A stretch of 7,577 bases of DNA from CAZCYE01 sp964502775 (GTDB lineage Bacteria; Actinomycetota; Acidimicrobiia; IMCC26256; PALSA-555): positions 1 to 7,577 of the forward strand of contig CAZCYE010000076.1 in NCBI GenBank assembly GCA_964502775.1, read 5' to 3'. The notes below the pieces were generated by a model. That model was given only the letters and a program-made list of their open reading frames with translations. It made no database searches and was not told the DNA's origin. The position numbers and the translations under genes were made by a program. Of the stretch, positions 5,713 through 7,577 are shown piece by piece (the stretch's first letter is position 1; each line of letters begins with the position of its first letter).

Positions 5713-6561
5713 CGGCGGCGGTCCAGGAGTTGCGGAGCGCCGAGCGCCATCACCCGGGTACCGGCCGGCGTCGACCGTACCGTGGCGCGCCAACCAGACG
5801 AACCACGCCGCTCCCGCGGCGAACACGACCAGGCTCACCCAGGCGTTGACCCTCATGCCGAGGATCTCGTTCGCCTCGTCGATGCGCAGCAACTCGAAGA
5901 AGAACCGCCCCAAGGGGTAGAGCGCGACGTAAGCCGCGAACGTCTGGCCGCGGCGCAGCACGAAACGGCGCTCCACTCCCATCAGCACTGCGAGGAGGAC
6001 GATGCAATACAGCGATTCGTAGAGGAACACGGGATGGAAGGTGGCGAACTGCTCGTAGCCCGCCGGACGGTGGGCGGGGTCGATCTCCAAGGCCCACGGC
6101 AGCGTGGACGGCTTCCCGAACAGCTCCTGGTTGACGTAGTTGCCCCACCGCCCGATCGCCTGGGCCACGAGGAGCGCGGGTGCGATGGCATCCATCATCG
6201 TGAGGGTGTCGACGCGCAGCCGGCGAGTCATCACCACGACCCCGGCCGCACCGCCGAGGACCGCACCCCAGATCGAGAGGCCTCCTTCCCAGATCTCGAA
6301 GACGCGCGCCCAGTCGTCCTCGAAGAGCTGGTAGTCCGTGACCACGTGGTAGAGCCGCGCGCCAACGATGCCGCAGATCACGACGACCACCACGATGCGC
6401 TGGAACGCCTGACGGTCGTGGCCCCAGCGGGCCCACCGGCGCTCGGCCATCAACGCGGCCGCGATCACCCCGACGGCGAGGAGGAGGCCGTACACGTGCA
6501 GGGATACCGGGCCCAGGTCGAGCGCGTTGTCCGACGGGCTGGGAATCGAGGCCGGCAGCAC
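5680..6561 (-). CDS. lgt: Prolipoprotein diacylglyceryl transferase (Lgt)
   Basis: Lgt is the membrane enzyme that moves a diacylglyceryl group from phosphatidylglycerol to the lipobox cysteine of prelipoproteins, the first step of lipoprotein maturation. The 293-residue protein has several hydrophobic helices and the family signatures HVYGLLLAVGV (22-32), VGARLYHV (66-73), EGGLSIWGAVLGG (92-104), the core AIGRWGNYVNQELFG (135-149, with Arg138 aligning to the essential Arg143 of E. coli Lgt), HPVFLYES (176-183) and GRFFFELLR (218-226). The residue after GGLSI is Trp where E. coli has His, as is usual in actinobacteria. The C-terminal tail is proline-rich and not conserved; its last 10 codons overlap the convergent SDR gene. 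The GTG at 6561 is supported by TAGCAT 7 nt upstream. The divergent neighbour encodes a lipoprotein. Confidence 0.97.
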   Translation of the reverse strand: MLPASIPSPSDNALDLGPVSLHVYGLLLAVGVIAAALMAERRWARWGHDRQAFQRIVVVVVICGIVGARLYHVVTDYQLFEDDWARVFEIWEGGLSIWGAVLGGAAGVVVMTRRLRVDTLTMMDAIAPALLVAQAIGRWGNYVNQELFGKPSTLPWALEIDPAHRPAGYEQFATFHPVFLYESLYCIVLLAVLMGVERRFVLRRGQTFAAYVALYPLGRFFFELLRIDEANEILGMRVNAWVSLVVFAAGAAWFVWLARHGTVDAGRYPGDGARRSATPGPPPSGPPALGELA

Positions 6562-6568
6562 ACCAGAA

Positions 6569-6574
6569 ATGCTA
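6569..6574 (-). promoter_or_regulatory. -10 box TAGCAT for lgt
   Basis: On the minus strand TAGCAT is followed by 7 nt (TTCTGGT) and then the GTG at 6561. There is no Shine-Dalgarno sequence, so a leaderless lgt mRNA is predicted. Confidence 0.5.
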
Positions 6575-6605
6575 GAGCCGACTCAACGGGCGAGCCGGTT
6601 CGGTC

Positions 6606-6611
6606 GATACT
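6606..6611 (+). promoter_or_regulatory. Possible -10 box GATACT for the lipoprotein gene
   Basis: GATACT matches four of six bases of TATAAT and lies 5 nt before the GTG at 6617 and 8 nt before the GTG at 6620. The second distance equals that seen at two other genes in the window. It lacks the first T of TANNNT, so this call is weaker than the others. Confidence 0.3.
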
Positions 6612-6619
6612 GCATCGTG

Positions 6620-7576
6620 GTGACACTCCGCTCGAGGGCCTGGTGCGCCGGCGTGGTGGCGATCATCGCGACCATGGCCGCCGGTTGCGTCGTGACGATG
6701 CCCACGCCGCCTGTGGCCTCCCCGCCGAGCGGCACGGGTGACCAGAACGGGTCGCTGGGGAGCTGCCCCGTGTTCCCGGCGGACAATGCCTGGAACGCCG
6801 ACATCACGACGGCCCCGCTGCATCCGAACTCGGCGGGCTTCATGGGCAATCTCGATGACGGGTTCCTGCACGCCGACTTCGGCGGTGGTGGTGAGTACGG
6901 GATCCCCTACGTCACGGTGCCCGGGCACCAGCCGAAGCTCCCCATCGTGTTCACCGAGTACGGCAACGAGAGCGACCCCGGGCCCTATCCCATCCCGCTC
7001 GGGGCGCCCGTCGAGGGAGGCAGCGACCGACACGTCCTCGGCGTCGACCGCGACGCATGCGTCCTCTACGAGCTGTACCACGCGTTCCCCGAGACGACCC
7101 GGTGGCGCGCGGGCTCCGGTGCGGTCTTCGACCTCCGGTCGAACGCACTCCGACCCGACGGGTGGACATCGGCCGACGCCGCCGGGCTCCCCATCTTCGC
7201 CGGGCTCGCTCGCTACGACGAGGTCGCCAGCGGCGAGGTGCGCCATGCGCTGCGCGTCACCTTCGGTCAGACCCAGCGGGGCTACATCCATCCGGCGACG
7301 CACTTCGCGTCGTCGAGCACCAACCCGAACCGGCCCCCCATGGGACTGCGCCTGCGGCTCCGGGCCGACTTCGACATGTCCGGCTACTCGGGCCAGGCGC
7401 GGGTGCTCCTGGTGGCCATGCAGCGGTACGGGCTCATCGTGGCCGACAACGGCTCTGACTGGTTCGTCACCGGCGCCACCGACACGCGTTGGGACGACGA
7501 GGACCTCGACCAGCTCAAGACCGTGCCCGGGAGCGCCTTCGAGGTGGTGGACACGGGGCCCGTCATCACGGGCTAG
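6620..7576 (+). CDS. Conserved secreted lipoprotein of unknown function
   Basis: From the GTG at 6620 this is a complete 318-residue protein. It has a basic start (TLRSRAW), a hydrophobic stretch (AGVVAIIATM) and a lipobox-like AAGC with the lipid-bearing cysteine at residue 23. A Pro/Ser/Gly linker to about residue 48 leads to one globular domain. I recognise the domain from many uncharacterised bacterial secreted proteins, but I cannot name a function or a DUF number. Landmarks are FPADNAWNADI, GGEYGIPYVTVPG, SDPGPYPIPLGAPVEGG, DRHVLGVDRDACVLYEL, GAVFDLRSNALRPDGWTSAD, THFASSSTNPN, MGLRLRLRADF, and ADNGSDWF with RWDDEDL near the end. Cys49 and Cys147 could form a disulfide outside the cell. 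The frame is open back to 6527, but that would overlap lgt and bury the signal peptide; GTG at 6617 is an equal alternative. Confidence 0.85.
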   Translation: MTLRSRAWCAGVVAIIATMAAGCVVTMPTPPVASPPSGTGDQNGSLGSCPVFPADNAWNADITTAPLHPNSAGFMGNLDDGFLHADFGGGGEYGIPYVTVPGHQPKLPIVFTEYGNESDPGPYPIPLGAPVEGGSDRHVLGVDRDACVLYELYHAFPETTRWRAGSGAVFDLRSNALRPDGWTSADAAGLPIFAGLARYDEVASGEVRHALRVTFGQTQRGYIHPATHFASSSTNPNRPPMGLRLRLRADFDMSGYSGQARVLLVAMQRYGLIVADNGSDWFVTGATDTRWDDEDLDQLKTVPGSAFEVVDTGPVITG

Positions 7577-7577
7577 T

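Noticed and set aside
5782..6741. Long plus-strand open frame opposite lgt
   Set aside because: It is antisense to an unambiguous Lgt and shows only charged low-complexity sequence.
6572..7303. Minus-strand open frame opposite the lipoprotein gene
   Set aside because: It is the shadow of a conserved secreted protein with signal peptide and lipobox on the plus strand; the antisense frame has no recognisable features.

Overview
The window is very GC-rich DNA, roughly 70% by eye, from a bacterium that is probably an actinomycete. The main pointers are a DUF3151-family gene, which I know only from Actinobacteria, an Lgt with the GGLSIWGA variant seen in that phylum, many GTG starts, and several genes with a TANNNT -10 box only 6-8 nt from the start codon (leaderless transcription). 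A deep lineage such as Acidimicrobiia would fit, but the sequence alone does not prove it. I see no rRNA, tRNA, CRISPR array or insertion sequence. The window looks like ordinary chromosomal core with some unusual intergenic and gene-end structure.

Left part (1-1279). A minus-strand gene enters from the left edge. Only its first 29 codons are present and they are mostly Ala-Ala-Asp repeats. A divergent intergenic region holding five 14-bp tandem repeats separates it from a plus-strand DUF3151 gene. The DUF3151 stop overlaps (ATGA) the start of a 31-codon remnant that looks like the first turn of a GDP-mannose dehydratase-type Rossmann enzyme. The stop of that remnant lies in the -10 box of purE, the purine-biosynthesis mutase.

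Middle part (1280-4828). This is a minus-strand two-gene operon: an ABC ATPase of the MacB/LolD/FtsE class, then a large FtsX/MacB-type permease with two extracytoplasmic domains. Together they make a complete exporter or mechanotransmission-type ABC complex of unknown substrate. purE and the permease gene converge across a short gap containing a hairpin that could serve as a terminator.

Right part (4829-7577). A short-chain dehydrogenase gene runs plus and converges on lgt (prolipoprotein diacylglyceryl transferase), and their 3' ends overlap by 33 bp. Two perfect hairpins sit just beyond the lgt stop, inside the dehydrogenase reading frame. Divergent from lgt is a complete gene for a lipoprotein of a widespread but uncharacterised secreted family. 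Its lipobox cysteine makes it a predicted substrate of the Lgt encoded next door.

I found no clearly new multi-gene system. The points most worth a second look are the consistent leaderless promoter layout, the dehydratase remnant, the two repeat arrays at the left edge, the overlapping lgt/dehydrogenase ends, and the uncharacterised lipoprotein opposite lgt.
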